NCBI GenBank assembly: GCA_031178005.1
Contig: JAPSJV010000015.1
Span: 1-64,000 of the forward strand
Direction of reading: 5' to 3'
DNA from: Pseudarthrobacter sp.
GTDB lineage: Bacteria; Actinomycetota; Actinomycetes; Actinomycetales; Micrococcaceae
Length of the DNA stretch: 64,000 bases
This document shows positions 26,029-34,988 of this stretch, one piece after another. The position numbers and the translations under genes were made by a program. Within the stretch, counting starts at the first letter, position 1, and every line of letters starts with the position of its first letter. The notes below the pieces were generated by a model. It was given only the letters and a program-made list of their open reading frames with translations, did not search any database and was not told the origin of the DNA.

Positions 26029-26586
26029 GTGATCGAAGAAACCTTGCTCGAAGCCGAGGACAAAATGGACAAGGCCGTCGAGGTAGCCAAGGAAGACTTC
26101 GCCTCGATCCGCACCGGACGGGCCAACCCCGGACTGTACAACAAGGTACTGGTGGACTACTACGGCTCACCGACGCCGCTGCAGCAGCTGGCGTCGTTTG
26201 CCATCCCCGACGCCCGGACCATCCTGATCACGCCGTTCGACAAGACCGCGCTCCGGGACATCGAGCGCGCCCTGAGTGACTCCGAGGTCGGAGCGAACCC
26301 GTCCAACGACGGCAACGTCATCCGCGTAACCATCCCGGAACTGACCCAGGAACGCCGCAAGGAGTACGTCAAGATCGTCAAGTCCAAGGGCGAAGACGCA
26401 AAGATCTCCATCCGGAGCATCCGCCGTAAGGCCAAGGAAACACTGGACCGCCTGGTCAAGGACGGCGAAGCCGGCGAGGACGAAGGCTCACGCGCGGAAA
26501 AGGAGCTGGATGTCTTGACCAAGTCCCATGTCGACGGAATCGATGAGCTCCTGAAGCGCAAAGAAGCCGAGCTGCTCGAAGTCTGA
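26029..26586 (+). CDS. frr: Ribosome recycling factor
   Basis: The product is 185 aa, the normal RRF length. With EF-G it splits post-termination ribosomes. [33 protein letters not shown] and [10 protein letters not shown] are family signatures (key residues RTGRA and YYG). It starts with GTG after AGAGGAG, and its stop overlaps the cdsA start by 1 nt. Confidence 0.97.
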   Translation: MIEETLLEAEDKMDKAVEVAKEDFASIRTGRANPGLYNKVLVDYYGSPTPLQQLASFAIPDARTILITPFDKTALRDIERALSDSEVGANPSNDGNVIRVTIPELTQERRKEYVKIVKSKGEDAKISIRSIRRKAKETLDRLVKDGEAGEDEGSRAEKELDVLTKSHVDGIDELLKRKEAELLEV

Positions 26587-27506
26587 TGAGTCAGCCAGAG
26601 CAGGCCTCCGGGCGGCCGTCGCGGCTACGTGGCAGGCCGCCCCGGGCCAACCCGACTCCCAAAGCCGGCCGGGATCTCCCTGCGGCAATCGGCGTCGGAC
26701 TCCTGATGCTCGTTGGCGTCCTGGGCGGGCTGCTGTTCCTGCCGCTGGGCTTTGTGGCCGTCACCGCGGGCTTTGCCGTTCTGGGCGTGTGGGAAGTCTT
26801 CCGCGCACTGGAAGCCAACGGCACCCGGATGCCCATCGTTCCCGTGATGACCGGGACGGTGGCAATGCCATTTGCAGCCTACTTCGGCGGGCTCGAGGGA
26901 CTGCTCTTTGCCATGCTGTTGAGCTGTGTGGCTGTCCTCCTGTGGCGCTCCATCGAAAGCCCTGTGGGGTCGGCGAAGAGTATTTTTGCCGGGGTTTTTG
27001 CTCTGGGCTGGATTCCGTTCCTGATCGGCTTTGCCTCGCTGCTTCTCCATTCCACTGATGGTCCGGCCGTCATCGGGTTCTGGCCCGGCGGCGAGATTCC
27101 ACACGGTGCCTGGCAGATTGCGGTGCTCCTCCTGCTGGTGGTGGCAAACGATACCTTCGGTTACCTGCTGGGCGCTTCCTTCGGCAAACACCCGATGGCG
27201 CCCAAGATCAGCCCCAAGAAATCCTGGGAAGGCTTTGCCGGGTCAGTCGCCGGAGCCGTCGTAGTGGGCATCCTGGCCACCATCTTCCTGCTGGACCGGC
27301 CTTGGTGGATGGGGATCATTCTTGCGGTGGGAATGGTTGCTGCGGCCACGGCGGGCGATCTTGCCGAGTCAATGGTTAAACGTGAGCTGGGCGTCAAGGA
27401 CATGAGCAGCATCCTGCCGGGCCATGGAGGCGTCATGGACCGGCTTGATTCGATCGTATTCGCGGCGCCGGTAGCGTATGTCCTCTTTGTTCTGATCGGC
27501 GCCTGA
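26586..27506 (+). CDS. cdsA: Phosphatidate cytidylyltransferase
   Basis: The product is 306 aa with a soluble, basic N-terminus and about eight membrane segments. It makes CDP-diacylglycerol, the precursor of bacterial phospholipids. The C-terminal signature is complete: SMVKRELGVKDMSSILPGHGG followed by VMDRLDS. It starts inside the frr stop codon, so it is translationally coupled. Confidence 0.95.
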   Translation: MSQPEQASGRPSRLRGRPPRANPTPKAGRDLPAAIGVGLLMLVGVLGGLLFLPLGFVAVTAGFAVLGVWEVFRALEANGTRMPIVPVMTGTVAMPFAAYFGGLEGLLFAMLLSCVAVLLWRSIESPVGSAKSIFAGVFALGWIPFLIGFASLLLHSTDGPAVIGFWPGGEIPHGAWQIAVLLLLVVANDTFGYLLGASFGKHPMAPKISPKKSWEGFAGSVAGAVVVGILATIFLLDRPWWMGIILAVGMVAAATAGDLAESMVKRELGVKDMSSILPGHGGVMDRLDSIVFAAPVAYVLFVLIGA

Positions 27507-27570
27507 TGATCGGCGCCGGCCAAACACCTATTATGGTTCCCACCCGTCCGGGCCGGGAAGTGGAGAAGGA

Positions 27571-28161
27571 ATGAATTCAACTGTGAGTAGTCAACGCCAG
27601 GTTCCAGCGTCTTTTCAGCGAGTGCCACGTACCGAATACGGATACAACGCCAAGCAAGTGGACCAGTTCCTTCAGCGCGCCCGGGTTTCACTGGAAAACC
27701 CGGTGGCGGCAGAGAAGGCCGTGACCAGCACCGATGTGCGCTCCATTGCCTTCGATCCGGTCAAGGGAGGCTACTCGGCGGCAGTGGTTGATGCTGCCCT
27801 GGATCGCTTGGAGGATGCCTTCGCCCGGCGCGAGCGCGACGAGCTGATCGCTGCCAGCGGCGAGGACGCCTGGCTGCGGGACATTGGCCAGCTGTCTGGA
27901 ATCCTGCGCGGCCGGCTGCACCGTCCGGACGGAGAGCGCTTCCGCCGTCCCTCCAAATCGAAGGCACGCAGCTACAACACCAGCGACGTCGACAACCTGT
28001 GCCACGAACTCATCGGATACCTCGAGGAGGACAAGCCGCTCAGCGTGGACAGCATCCGGAGGGCCGTGTTCCGTCCGGCCACCGGCGCGGACGGCTACGA
28101 GGAAACCCAGGTTGATGCCTTCCTGGACCGGGTAGTCGAACTGATGGCTGCCATCGACTGA
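27571..28161 (+). CDS. Small DivIVA-domain-like protein
   Basis: The product is 196 aa and contains three DivIVA-like short modules: RVPRTEYGYNAKQVDQFLQRA (residues about 18-38), VRSIAFDPVKGGYSAAVVDAAL-DRLEDAF (about 57-85) and VFRPATGADGYEETQVDAFL (about 170-188), each with a GY/Y-x-x-x-x-VD core. It lacks the long coiled coil of true DivIVA/Wag31. It may recognise membrane curvature or a division partner. It is 64 nt after cdsA and probably in the same operon. Confidence 0.75.
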   Translation: MNSTVSSQRQVPASFQRVPRTEYGYNAKQVDQFLQRARVSLENPVAAEKAVTSTDVRSIAFDPVKGGYSAAVVDAALDRLEDAFARRERDELIAASGEDAWLRDIGQLSGILRGRLHRPDGERFRRPSKSKARSYNTSDVDNLCHELIGYLEEDKPLSVDSIRRAVFRPATGADGYEETQVDAFLDRVVELMAAID

Positions 28162-28164
28162 CAG

Positions 28165-28845
28165 TCACAAGGGGCTTGGCGATACCGGTATGTGGCCCGC
28201 CCATACGGTGGTGTAGCGCCGGTAGCCCACCCGGACGGACCAGGCCAGGAAGGCCGTTGCGCAGACCGCACCGATCGCGATTGCTGCCTCGAGGGGGATC
28301 CTCGCCGACGCTGCCAGGACGCCTGCCAGGATTCCCAGCAGCGCGGCGTTCGCAGTGGCCATAAAGATCATGCTGCTTCCTGCCACCTGGCTGAAACTCG
28401 TCCGGGTGGCCAGGAAGTCGTAGGTATGCCGGGATCCGGCCTGGTCGTCGTGCGGGGACGCCATCAGGTACCGGGCAACGCCGGGATCCAGCTCCACGTA
28501 GGCTGCCCGGAGGCGGTTCATGGCCAGGACGTACATCAGGTCTTCCAATGCCACATTGACCACCCGCAGCTGGGTCAGCAAACCCATGGTGGCGTCAATG
28601 GCCAGGACAATGACTGCAAGCATCACAAACGGGCCGGTGAAACCGGTGGCCTGGCCCACCAGGGCCAGACTGACAAGGCTTGCCGAAGTAAACATCAGGA
28701 ACATGCTGATCCGCGTCAGCACCTCGGCCTGGGCTGTGCTTCGGGAGGCCAGGAGACCCCAGTGCTCCGTGGCCAGCAGCTGCGCCCGTGCAGGGGAAGG
28801 CGGATGCGGGACGCCGTCGGGAGACGTGGTGCCGGAGATGGCCAT
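28165..28845 (-). CDS. Four-TM membrane protein of unknown function
   Basis: The product is about 226 aa. Hydrophobic segments lie at roughly 45-67, 70-92, 150-172 and 178-200, with soluble ends. No catalytic motif is seen and no family is recognised. It follows the symporter at 28891 after 45 nt on the same strand and may be part of that operon. The start is ambiguous: ATG at 28845 or GTG at 28860; neither has a strong ribosome site. It ends 3 bp from the convergent DivIVA-like stop. Confidence 0.6.
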   Translation of the reverse strand: MAISGTTSPDGVPHPPSPARAQLLATEHWGLLASRSTAQAEVLTRISMFLMFTSASLVSLALVGQATGFTGPFVMLAVIVLAIDATMGLLTQLRVVNVALEDLMYVLAMNRLRAAYVELDPGVARYLMASPHDDQAGSRHTYDFLATRTSFSQVAGSSMIFMATANAALLGILAGVLAASARIPLEAAIAIGAVCATAFLAWSVRVGYRRYTTVWAGHIPVSPSPL

Positions 28846-28890
28846 GCCGTCATTGTGCACCCGCCGGGGGCCTGCTGCCAGTCCCTGCAA

Positions 28891-30357
28891 CTAGCGGCTT
28901 GTGGACAGCGGCCGTTCCGGGGTGTGCAGCCGGGTCATCACCCTGGTGAGGGTCCGCGGAATGCGTCCGCGGGTGGCACGGGAGGCCAGCACCATGACGG
29001 CGAAGGCGGCGGGAACCGTCCAGGCAGCAGGTTGCGCGAGCCACACCGGTGTATCACCGGCACCCAGGAATGCGCCGGCCACCATGGCGCCGCCGCACAG
29101 AAGTGCTCCGGTGAGGATTCCACTGATGGCGCCTATATCGGTAAGCCCCCGCCACCAGATCCCCAGCAGCAGGACCGGGCAGACGGTTGACGCCGTGAAC
29201 GCAAAGACCATTCCCACACTTCCGGCCAGCGCCAAGGAGTCGGTGAGAAAAGCAAAACCGAGCGGTACCAGGGCCGAGAGTACCGCGGCCAGCCGGAATC
29301 CCCGCACGCTTCCGTCCAGGACGTCCTGGCTGATCACGCCGGCCAGTGACACCACCAGGCCTGACGTTGTGGACAGGAAAGCGGCGAACGCACCCGCCAC
29401 GACCAGCGCGGATAAGAGCTCACCGGCCACACCGCCCACCAGGTAGCCAGGCATCAGCAGCACCACGGCGTCTGCCCTGCCGGTGCTTGCGAGTTCCGGT
29501 GCGAACATACGCGCGGCCATGCCCAACGCGGTGGGGAAGAGGTAGAAGAGGGACAGCAATCCCAGCACGATCAAGGTGGTCCGGCGGGCGGACTGCCCGT
29601 CCGGGTTTGTATAGAAGCGCACCAGGACGTGCGGCAGGCCAAGGGTGCCAAAGAGCAGCGCCACCAGCAGGGAGACATTTTGGTAGAGTCCGCCGGGTGG
29701 TTGACCGGTGGGATTTACCGCGGCGGGGGCCACTGGCTGCGCGCCGTTACCGGCCAGGACCAGGAGAACGAAGATCACGGGAACGGCCAGCGCTGTTAGC
29801 TTGAGCCAATACTGGAAGGCCTGGACGAAGGTAATGGACCGCATTCCGCCGGCCACCACTGTCAGGCAGACCACTATGACGACGGCTACTGGACCAACCC
29901 AGGACGGCAGCCCGGTGGTGGCCCGGATGGTCAGGGCGGCGCCATGCAGCTGGGGCACGATGTACAGCCAGCCGACGATGACGACGACCGCACTCGTCAC
30001 CCGCCGGACCACCCGTGAATCGAGCCTTGCCTCGGTGAAGTCCGGGATGGTGTACGCGCCGGAGCGGCGCAACGGGGCAGCCACAAAAAGCAGCAGCATC
30101 AGGTAGCCGGCGGTGTAGCCGATAGGGAACCATAACGCATCGGTGCCGGAGAGCAGAATGAGGCCGGCCACACCCAGGAAGCTGGCGGCGGATAGGTATT
30201 CACCGCCAATGGCCGAAGCATTCCACCAGGGGCGGACCGTCCTTGAGGCCACGTAGAAATCGCCGGTGGTCCGGGAAATCCGCAGGCCGTGGAAACCGAT
30301 CGCAGCGGTGGCGATGGACACGGCCGCAAAAGCGGCGATGGCGATTGCCGGATTCAT
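28891..30357 (-). CDS. Sodium/solute symporter (SSS family)
   Basis: The product is about 488 aa with about 13 membrane segments. SSS features: GDFYVASRTVRPWWNASAIGGEYLSAASFLG at the start of the core and GLPHVLVRFYTNPD in the middle, both as in acetate/monocarboxylate members (ActP/MctC-like). The frame extends to 30429, but the ATG at 30357 has AAGGCGG upstream and gives the normal N-terminus. It is downstream of the two-component genes and of a small two-TM gene that ends 13 nt before it. Substrate by family: probably a short-chain carboxylate. Confidence 0.87.
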   Translation of the reverse strand: MNPAIAIAAFAAVSIATAAIGFHGLRISRTTGDFYVASRTVRPWWNASAIGGEYLSAASFLGVAGLILLSGTDALWFPIGYTAGYLMLLLFVAAPLRRSGAYTIPDFTEARLDSRVVRRVTSAVVVIVGWLYIVPQLHGAALTIRATTGLPSWVGPVAVVIVVCLTVVAGGMRSITFVQAFQYWLKLTALAVPVIFVLLVLAGNGAQPVAPAAVNPTGQPPGGLYQNVSLLVALLFGTLGLPHVLVRFYTNPDGQSARRTTLIVLGLLSLFYLFPTALGMAARMFAPELASTGRADAVVLLMPGYLVGGVAGELLSALVVAGAFAAFLSTTSGLVVSLAGVISQDVLDGSVRGFRLAAVLSALVPLGFAFLTDSLALAGSVGMVFAFTASTVCPVLLLGIWWRGLTDIGAISGILTGALLCGGAMVAGAFLGAGDTPVWLAQPAAWTVPAAFAVMVLASRATRGRIPRTLTRVMTRLHTPERPLSTSR

Positions 30358-30370
30358 GCGGGCACCGCCT

Positions 30371-30721
30371 TCACCGGTCGTCAGCGAGGTCGCGGTAGCG
30401 GGCCTCATTCCGGTTGGCGGCCCGGACAAACAGCCAAGCGCTGAGTCCTATTACGGGGTAGAGGCCAATCCCCAACATCAACCAGTCGAAGGGAATCCCG
30501 GCGACGGTGGTTTCTGCCAGCCCGGGGACTAAGGCAAGCAACGCGGGAAATGCACCGAGGATCACCAGGAACCCCAAGGCAACCACCACGGCAAGGCGCA
30601 GCTGGGAACGGATGAGGGAGCGGACAAACAGTTGCCCCACTTCGGTCTGCTCGGCACTTTCGGCGCGCTCCGGCGTCGTCCGTGCCGACGACCTGGGCGC
30701 CACCACCCTGACGCGGGTCAT
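30371..30721 (-). CDS. Small two-TM partner of the symporter
   Basis: The product is 116 aa. Two hydrophobic segments (residues about 45-68 and 78-102) follow a soluble N-terminus. It precedes an SSS symporter exactly as the DUF485 gene at 32894 does in the divergent operon, so it is probably the analogous small subunit. Its ATG overlaps the LytTR regulator stop by 4 nt (ATGA). The frame extends upstream, but only as antisense-like sequence. Confidence 0.7.
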   Translation of the reverse strand: MTRVRVVAPRSSARTTPERAESAEQTEVGQLFVRSLIRSQLRLAVVVALGFLVILGAFPALLALVPGLAETTVAGIPFDWLMLGIGLYPVIGLSAWLFVRAANRNEARYRDLADDR

Positions 30722-31440
30722 GGCTGCGGCCGGACGCGGGTGGCCTCCAGCTTTTCGCGGACGGTCGGCAGGTGGCGGCGGCTGATGGGAACGGCCGCCC
30801 CGGCCACCGTGACATGCGGATTGTCCGAGGAAAGCCGGATCTGGCTGACCTGCTTGAGGGCCACGAGGTAGGACCGGTGGGTGCGGATGAATCCGGCCTC
30901 GGCCCATTGCTGCTCGAGGTCCGCCAGCGGAACCCGGACCAGGTAGCTTGATTCGGCGGTGTGCAGCCGGGCGTAGTCACCCTGCGCCTGGACGTAGAGG
31001 ATGTCGTCCCGCCTGATCATCCGGGTGGTGCCGCCTTGGTCAACAGTGATCATTTCGACGGCGGGCGCACCGCCGTCGCGCAGCAGTTCCGCGATCCGCC
31101 CGATGGTCCGGGTGAGCCGTTCCGTGCGCACGGGTTTGAGGAGGTAATCGACGGCCGCGAGTTCGAAGGCTTCCAGGGCGCAGTCCTCGTCGGCCGTGAC
31201 AAAAACGATCAGGGGCTGCCTGGCACGTCCGGAGATGGCGCGGGCAATGTCCAGGCCGGAAACGGCCGGCATGTGGATATCCAGGAAGACGGCATCAGGG
31301 GAGTGTGTGGCCAGAATACGCAGCGCCTCACTCCCGGAAGATGCACGGTGGATGGTTCCTATGCGGTCATCCCTTCCCAGGAGGAAGGCAAGCTCTTCAA
31401 TTGCGGGCAACTCGTCGTCGGCGACGAGGACATTGATCAT
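30718..31440 (-). CDS. LytTR-family response regulator
   Basis: The product is 240 aa. The receiver domain has the acidic pair DDE at 9-11 region, phospho-acceptor Asp54 in VFLDIHMP, and the conserved Lys in LLKPV near 102. The C-terminal half is a LytTR DNA-binding domain: VEMITVDQGGTTRMIRRDDILYVQAQGDYARLHT and FIRTHRSYLVALKQVSQI. It pairs with the LytS-type kinase encoded 18 nt upstream and precedes the symporter it probably controls. Confidence 0.92.
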   Translation of the reverse strand: MINVLVADDELPAIEELAFLLGRDDRIGTIHRASSGSEALRILATHSPDAVFLDIHMPAVSGLDIARAISGRARQPLIVFVTADEDCALEAFELAAVDYLLKPVRTERLTRTIGRIAELLRDGGAPAVEMITVDQGGTTRMIRRDDILYVQAQGDYARLHTAESSYLVRVPLADLEQQWAEAGFIRTHRSYLVALKQVSQIRLSSDNPHVTVAGAAVPISRRHLPTVREKLEATRVRPQP

Positions 31441-31458
31441 GTTCCTACAGTAACCGGA

Positions 31459-32649
31459 TCAGGCGTTATGGCCGGGCTGGGATTTTGGTACCCGAAGGGT
31501 GATGAGGGTCCCCTCGCCGGGTGCCGTCTCGATGACCAGGCCGTTGTCGTCGCCATAGACCTGGCGCAGCCGGGCATCAACGTTGCGCAGCCCCACATGG
31601 TCTCCATCGCTGTGCCCGGCGAGCAGGGACCGCAGGTATTCCGGATCCATCCCCACGCCGTCGTCCTCGATCATGACTTCCGCGTAGGCACCGGAGTCAT
31701 GGGCGGTGATGTTGATGTGGCCCGGCCCTTCCTTCGCCTCAAGGCCGTGGCGTACGGCGTTCTCCACCAACGGCTGCAGGCTCAGGAACGGAATCACGGT
31801 GCTGAGTACTTCGGGCGCCACCTGCAGGCTGACCTGCACCCGCTCGCCGAACCTGGCGCGCTCCAGGAGCAGGTAGCGGTCGATGCAGCGCAGTTCCTCG
31901 GCCAGGGTGGTGAAATCACCATGGCGGCGGAACGAGTAGCGCGTGAAGTCGGCAAATTCCACCACCAGTTCCCGCGCGCGGGCGGGGTCCGTGTTGATGA
32001 ATGAGGCGATGGCATTCAGCGAGTTGTAGATGAAGTGCGGGCTGATCTGGGCACGGAGTGCGCGGACCTCGGCCTCCATCAGCATGGTCCTTGAGGCATC
32101 CAGTTCGGCCAGCTCCACTTGTACCGCTACCCAGTCCGCCACCTCTCCGGTGGCACGGGCAAGTCCGGCTCCGGCGTGCGGTGCAAACGCTGCCACGCAG
32201 CCAACAACCCGTGAACCTGCCCGGATCGGGGCTATGACCGCGGCGGGCGCCGGGTCCTGGCCCGGATTCGGCCACGACCCCGGCTGCAGGACTACAGAAC
32301 GTCCTTCCCGCAGCACCTCCTCGGCCAGCTCCATAAGGCGTGGGCGGAGCTGTTCATGGGCGCCGTCCCAGGCGAGGACTCCTGTGGTGTCGGTAATGGC
32401 CAGGGCCTCGCAGCCCAGAAGTGCACGCAGCTGCCGGCTGGCCTTCGCGGCGCCGGCCGGATGCAGTCCGGTCCGGAGGTGCTGTCCTGCCCGGGACGCC
32501 GCGTGCAGGGTGTTGTAGGTGGCCCGCTCGGCATCACTTCCCAGGTCCCGGAAGGAGCGCAGGACCTTTAATCCGACGGCGACGACGGCGGCGATCGCCA
32601 GGGTGATCAGGGCGATGGCGGCGGCGGTGAACAGGGGCGAGTCGGGCAT
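31459..32649 (-). CDS. LytS-type sensor histidine kinase
   Basis: The product is 396 aa. One N-terminal membrane segment (residues 8-30), a GAF-like domain (about 45-180), the His_kinase segment RALRAQISPHFIYNSLNAIASF with His205, and an HATPase domain with PLVENAVRHGLE. The layout matches LytS/BtsS-type kinases except that this one has a single membrane anchor rather than several. The ligand is unknown; a carboxylate is plausible given the neighbouring symporters. It is divergent from the DUF485-symporter operon. Confidence 0.9.
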   Translation of the reverse strand: MPDSPLFTAAAIALITLAIAAVVAVGLKVLRSFRDLGSDAERATYNTLHAASRAGQHLRTGLHPAGAAKASRQLRALLGCEALAITDTTGVLAWDGAHEQLRPRLMELAEEVLREGRSVVLQPGSWPNPGQDPAPAAVIAPIRAGSRVVGCVAAFAPHAGAGLARATGEVADWVAVQVELAELDASRTMLMEAEVRALRAQISPHFIYNSLNAIASFINTDPARARELVVEFADFTRYSFRRHGDFTTLAEELRCIDRYLLLERARFGERVQVSLQVAPEVLSTVIPFLSLQPLVENAVRHGLEAKEGPGHINITAHDSGAYAEVMIEDDGVGMDPEYLRSLLAGHSDGDHVGLRNVDARLRQVYGDDNGLVIETAPGEGTLITLRVPKSQPGHNA

Positions 32650-32813
32650 GCTGACAGCGTAGTCGGCACCCTTGGCGATCCTGTAGCCGCCGACGTCCCG
32701 CGCAGCGCCCGGTCGTCATCCAAGGGCCCGACCGCCGCCGCTCGCCGCAACGCCGCAACCGTTTGGCGACGGCGGCCCGAGGCTGGCAGCAAATCGCCTT
32801 GCCTACCCGGCAG

Positions 32814-32829
32814 AGTGATTGCAGTCACA
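32814..32829. promoter_or_regulatory. CRP/GlxR-like site between the symporter operons
   Basis: AGTGA-TTGCAG-TCACA matches TGTGA-N6-TCACA at 9 of 10 positions. It lies 65 bp before the DUF485 start and 165 bp before the kinase start in the 244-bp divergent region. Acetate uptake is under CRP/GlxR control in related actinobacteria, which supports the call. Confidence 0.6.
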
Positions 32830-32893
32830 TTGGCGGACCTCATGGGCGTGGAGCGCCCGCCGCTTCGACTCAGGCAAGACTCAATGAGGAGGA

Positions 32894-33277
32894 ATGATGG
32901 GTAGCGATGCACCCACTCGGGACGCAGCGGAGTCCGTGGACTTCGTTCAGGTCCAGTCGACGGAGCAGTTCAAGGAACTGCGTAAACGTCACCGCAGTTT
33001 TGTTTTCCCTATGGCAGTGGCTTTCCTGCTGTGGTATTTCGCGTATGTCCTGCTGGCCGACTACGCGGTGGAGTTTATGTCCACCAAGGTGTGGGGCAAC
33101 ATCAACGTGGGCCTGATCCTGGGGCTGCTGCAGTTTGTCTCCACGTTCGCCATCACGGGCTGGTACGTCAGCTACTCGAACCGCCGGCTGGATCCCATCG
33201 CCACGGAGATCCGGCAGGGCATTGAGGGCCATGAATTCGACAAGGACGGCGTTGCCGTGAGCGGAGGAAAGAAGTGA
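32894..33277 (+). CDS. DUF485 membrane protein
   Basis: The product is 127 aa. It has a soluble N-terminus with STEQFKELRKRHRSFVFPMAVAFLLWYF (key residues RKRHRSF) and two membrane segments, matching DUF485 (YjcH-like) proteins that precede acetate symporters. GAGGAGG lies before the adjacent ATGs at 32894 and 32897. Its stop overlaps the symporter GTG by 4 nt, so the two are translationally coupled. Confidence 0.9.
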   Translation: MMGSDAPTRDAAESVDFVQVQSTEQFKELRKRHRSFVFPMAVAFLLWYFAYVLLADYAVEFMSTKVWGNINVGLILGLLQFVSTFAITGWYVSYSNRRLDPIATEIRQGIEGHEFDKDGVAVSGGKK

Positions 33278-34890
33278 TTGCCATTCCAGCCGCGGTTGAC
33301 GTCGCCGCACTGAAAGACACCACCCTGTTGAACATGGGGATATTCGGCCTGTTTGTGGCCGTCACCATGGTGATTGTGTTCCGGGCCAGCCGCAACAACA
33401 AAACGGCTGCTGACTACTATGCGGCAGGCAGGTCCTTTACCGGCTCGCAGAACGGTACCGCCATTGCCGGGGACTACCTGTCTGCGGCGTCATTCCTCGG
33501 AATTACCGGGGCCATCGCCATCAACGGCTACGACGGCTTTATGTATTCGATCGGCTTCCTGGTGGCGTGGCTCGTGGCGCTGCTGCTGGTGGCCGAACTG
33601 CTGCGCAATACCGGCAAGTTCACCATGGCCGACGTGTTGTCTTTCCGGCTCAAGCAGCGTCCAGTCCGCATCGCAGCGGCAATTTCGACGCTGGCGGTCT
33701 GCTTCTTCTACTTGCTGGCACAGATGGCCGGTGCCGGCAGCCTGATCTCGCTGCTCCTGGGCATCAGCGACTGGGGTGGACAGGCCCTGGTGATCATCGT
33801 CGTCGGCGCCCTCATGATCATGTACGTACTGATCGGCGGCATGAAGGGCACCACCTGGGTACAGATCATCAAGGCCATCCTGCTGATAGCCGGAGCCGCG
33901 GTGATGACGTTCTGGGTGCTGGCCATCTATGGCTTCAACTTCTCCGCGCTTCTCGGCGGCGCCGTGGAGACAGCAAACAACCCGGCGGTGCTGAACCCCG
34001 GCCTGCAGTACGGCAAGTCGGACGCTTCCAAGCTGGACTTTATGTCCCTTGGCCTGGCGTTGGTCCTGGGCACCGCGGCCCTGCCGCACGTGCTGATGCG
34101 CTTCTACACGGTCCCCACGGCCAAGGAAGCCCGCAAATCGGTGGTCTGGTCCATCTGGCTGATCGGCCTGTTCTACCTGTTCACGCTGGTCCTGGGCTAC
34201 GGAGCCGCGGCGCTGGTTGGCGCAGAGACCATCAAGTCGGCCCCGGGCGGCGTTAATTCCGCAGCCCCGCTGCTTGCCTTCTTCCTGGGTGGTCCGCTGC
34301 TGCTGGGCTTTATCTCCGCCGTCGCGTTCGCCACTATCCTTGCCGTGGTGGCAGGGTTGACCATTACCGCGGCAGCCTCTTTCGCCCATGACATCTACGC
34401 CAGCGTCATCGCCAAGGGCAAGGCCGACGCCGAAACTGAAGTCAAGGTGGCCCGCCGCACTGTTGTAGTGATTGGCGTCCTCGCCATCGTGGGCGGCATC
34501 TTCGCCAATGGCCAGAACGTAGCATTCCTCGTGGCGCTCGCGTTCGCCGTGGCAGCTTCCGCGAACCTGCCCACCATCATCTATTCACTGTTCTGGCGCC
34601 GGTTCACCACCCAGGGTGCGATCTGGAGCATGTACGGCGGCCTCGGCTCGGCGATCATCCTGATCGCGCTGTCCCCGGTGGTCTCCGGTTCGGCTACGTC
34701 CATGATCAAGGACGCGAATTTCGCGCTCTTCCCGCTCAGCAACCCAGGCATTGTGTCCATACCGCTCGCGTTCCTGCTGGGCTGGTTGGGAACCGTCCTG
34801 GACAAGAACCGCGAAGACACCACCAAGCAGGCGGAAATGGAAGTCCGTTCCCTCACCGGAATCGGCGCCGAGAAGGCCGTGGACCACTAG
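33274..34890 (+). CDS. Cation/acetate-type symporter (SSS family)
   Basis: The product is 538 aa with about 13 membrane segments. YYAAGRSFTGSQNGTAIAGDYLSAASFLG and ALPHVLMRFYTVPTAKEARKSV are the ActP/MctC hallmark regions. It imports acetate or related monocarboxylates with a cation. The GTG start overlaps the DUF485 stop (GTGA). A strong bidirectional terminator follows at 34929. Confidence 0.9.
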   Translation: MIAIPAAVDVAALKDTTLLNMGIFGLFVAVTMVIVFRASRNNKTAADYYAAGRSFTGSQNGTAIAGDYLSAASFLGITGAIAINGYDGFMYSIGFLVAWLVALLLVAELLRNTGKFTMADVLSFRLKQRPVRIAAAISTLAVCFFYLLAQMAGAGSLISLLLGISDWGGQALVIIVVGALMIMYVLIGGMKGTTWVQIIKAILLIAGAAVMTFWVLAIYGFNFSALLGGAVETANNPAVLNPGLQYGKSDASKLDFMSLGLALVLGTAALPHVLMRFYTVPTAKEARKSVVWSIWLIGLFYLFTLVLGYGAAALVGAETIKSAPGGVNSAAPLLAFFLGGPLLLGFISAVAFATILAVVAGLTITAAASFAHDIYASVIAKGKADAETEVKVARRTVVVIGVLAIVGGIFANGQNVAFLVALAFAVAASANLPTIIYSLFWRRFTTQGAIWSMYGGLGSAIILIALSPVVSGSATSMIKDANFALFPLSNPGIVSIPLAFLLGWLGTVLDKNREDTTKQAEMEVRSLTGIGAEKAVDH

Positions 34891-34928
34891 TAAAGCCCAT
34901 CGTTCCCAACTGGATTGTTCCCAAACAA

Positions 34929-34971
34929 AAAGACCGGCCCCGCACCAGATGGTGCGGGGCCGGTCTTTCTT
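34929..34971. terminator. Bidirectional terminator after the symporter
   Basis: An 18-bp perfect stem, AAAGACCGGCCCCGCACC (34929-34946) with its complement at 34951-34968, has a 4-nt loop and T/A tracts on both sides. It separates the symporter from the convergent gene at 34989. Confidence 0.95.
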
Positions 34972-34988
34972 GGATGCGGGCCGGGTGG

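Noticed and set aside
30961-32004. A 347-aa plus-strand frame opposite the LytTR and kinase genes.
   Set aside because: Antisense shadow of a clear two-component pair; no motif or ribosome site.
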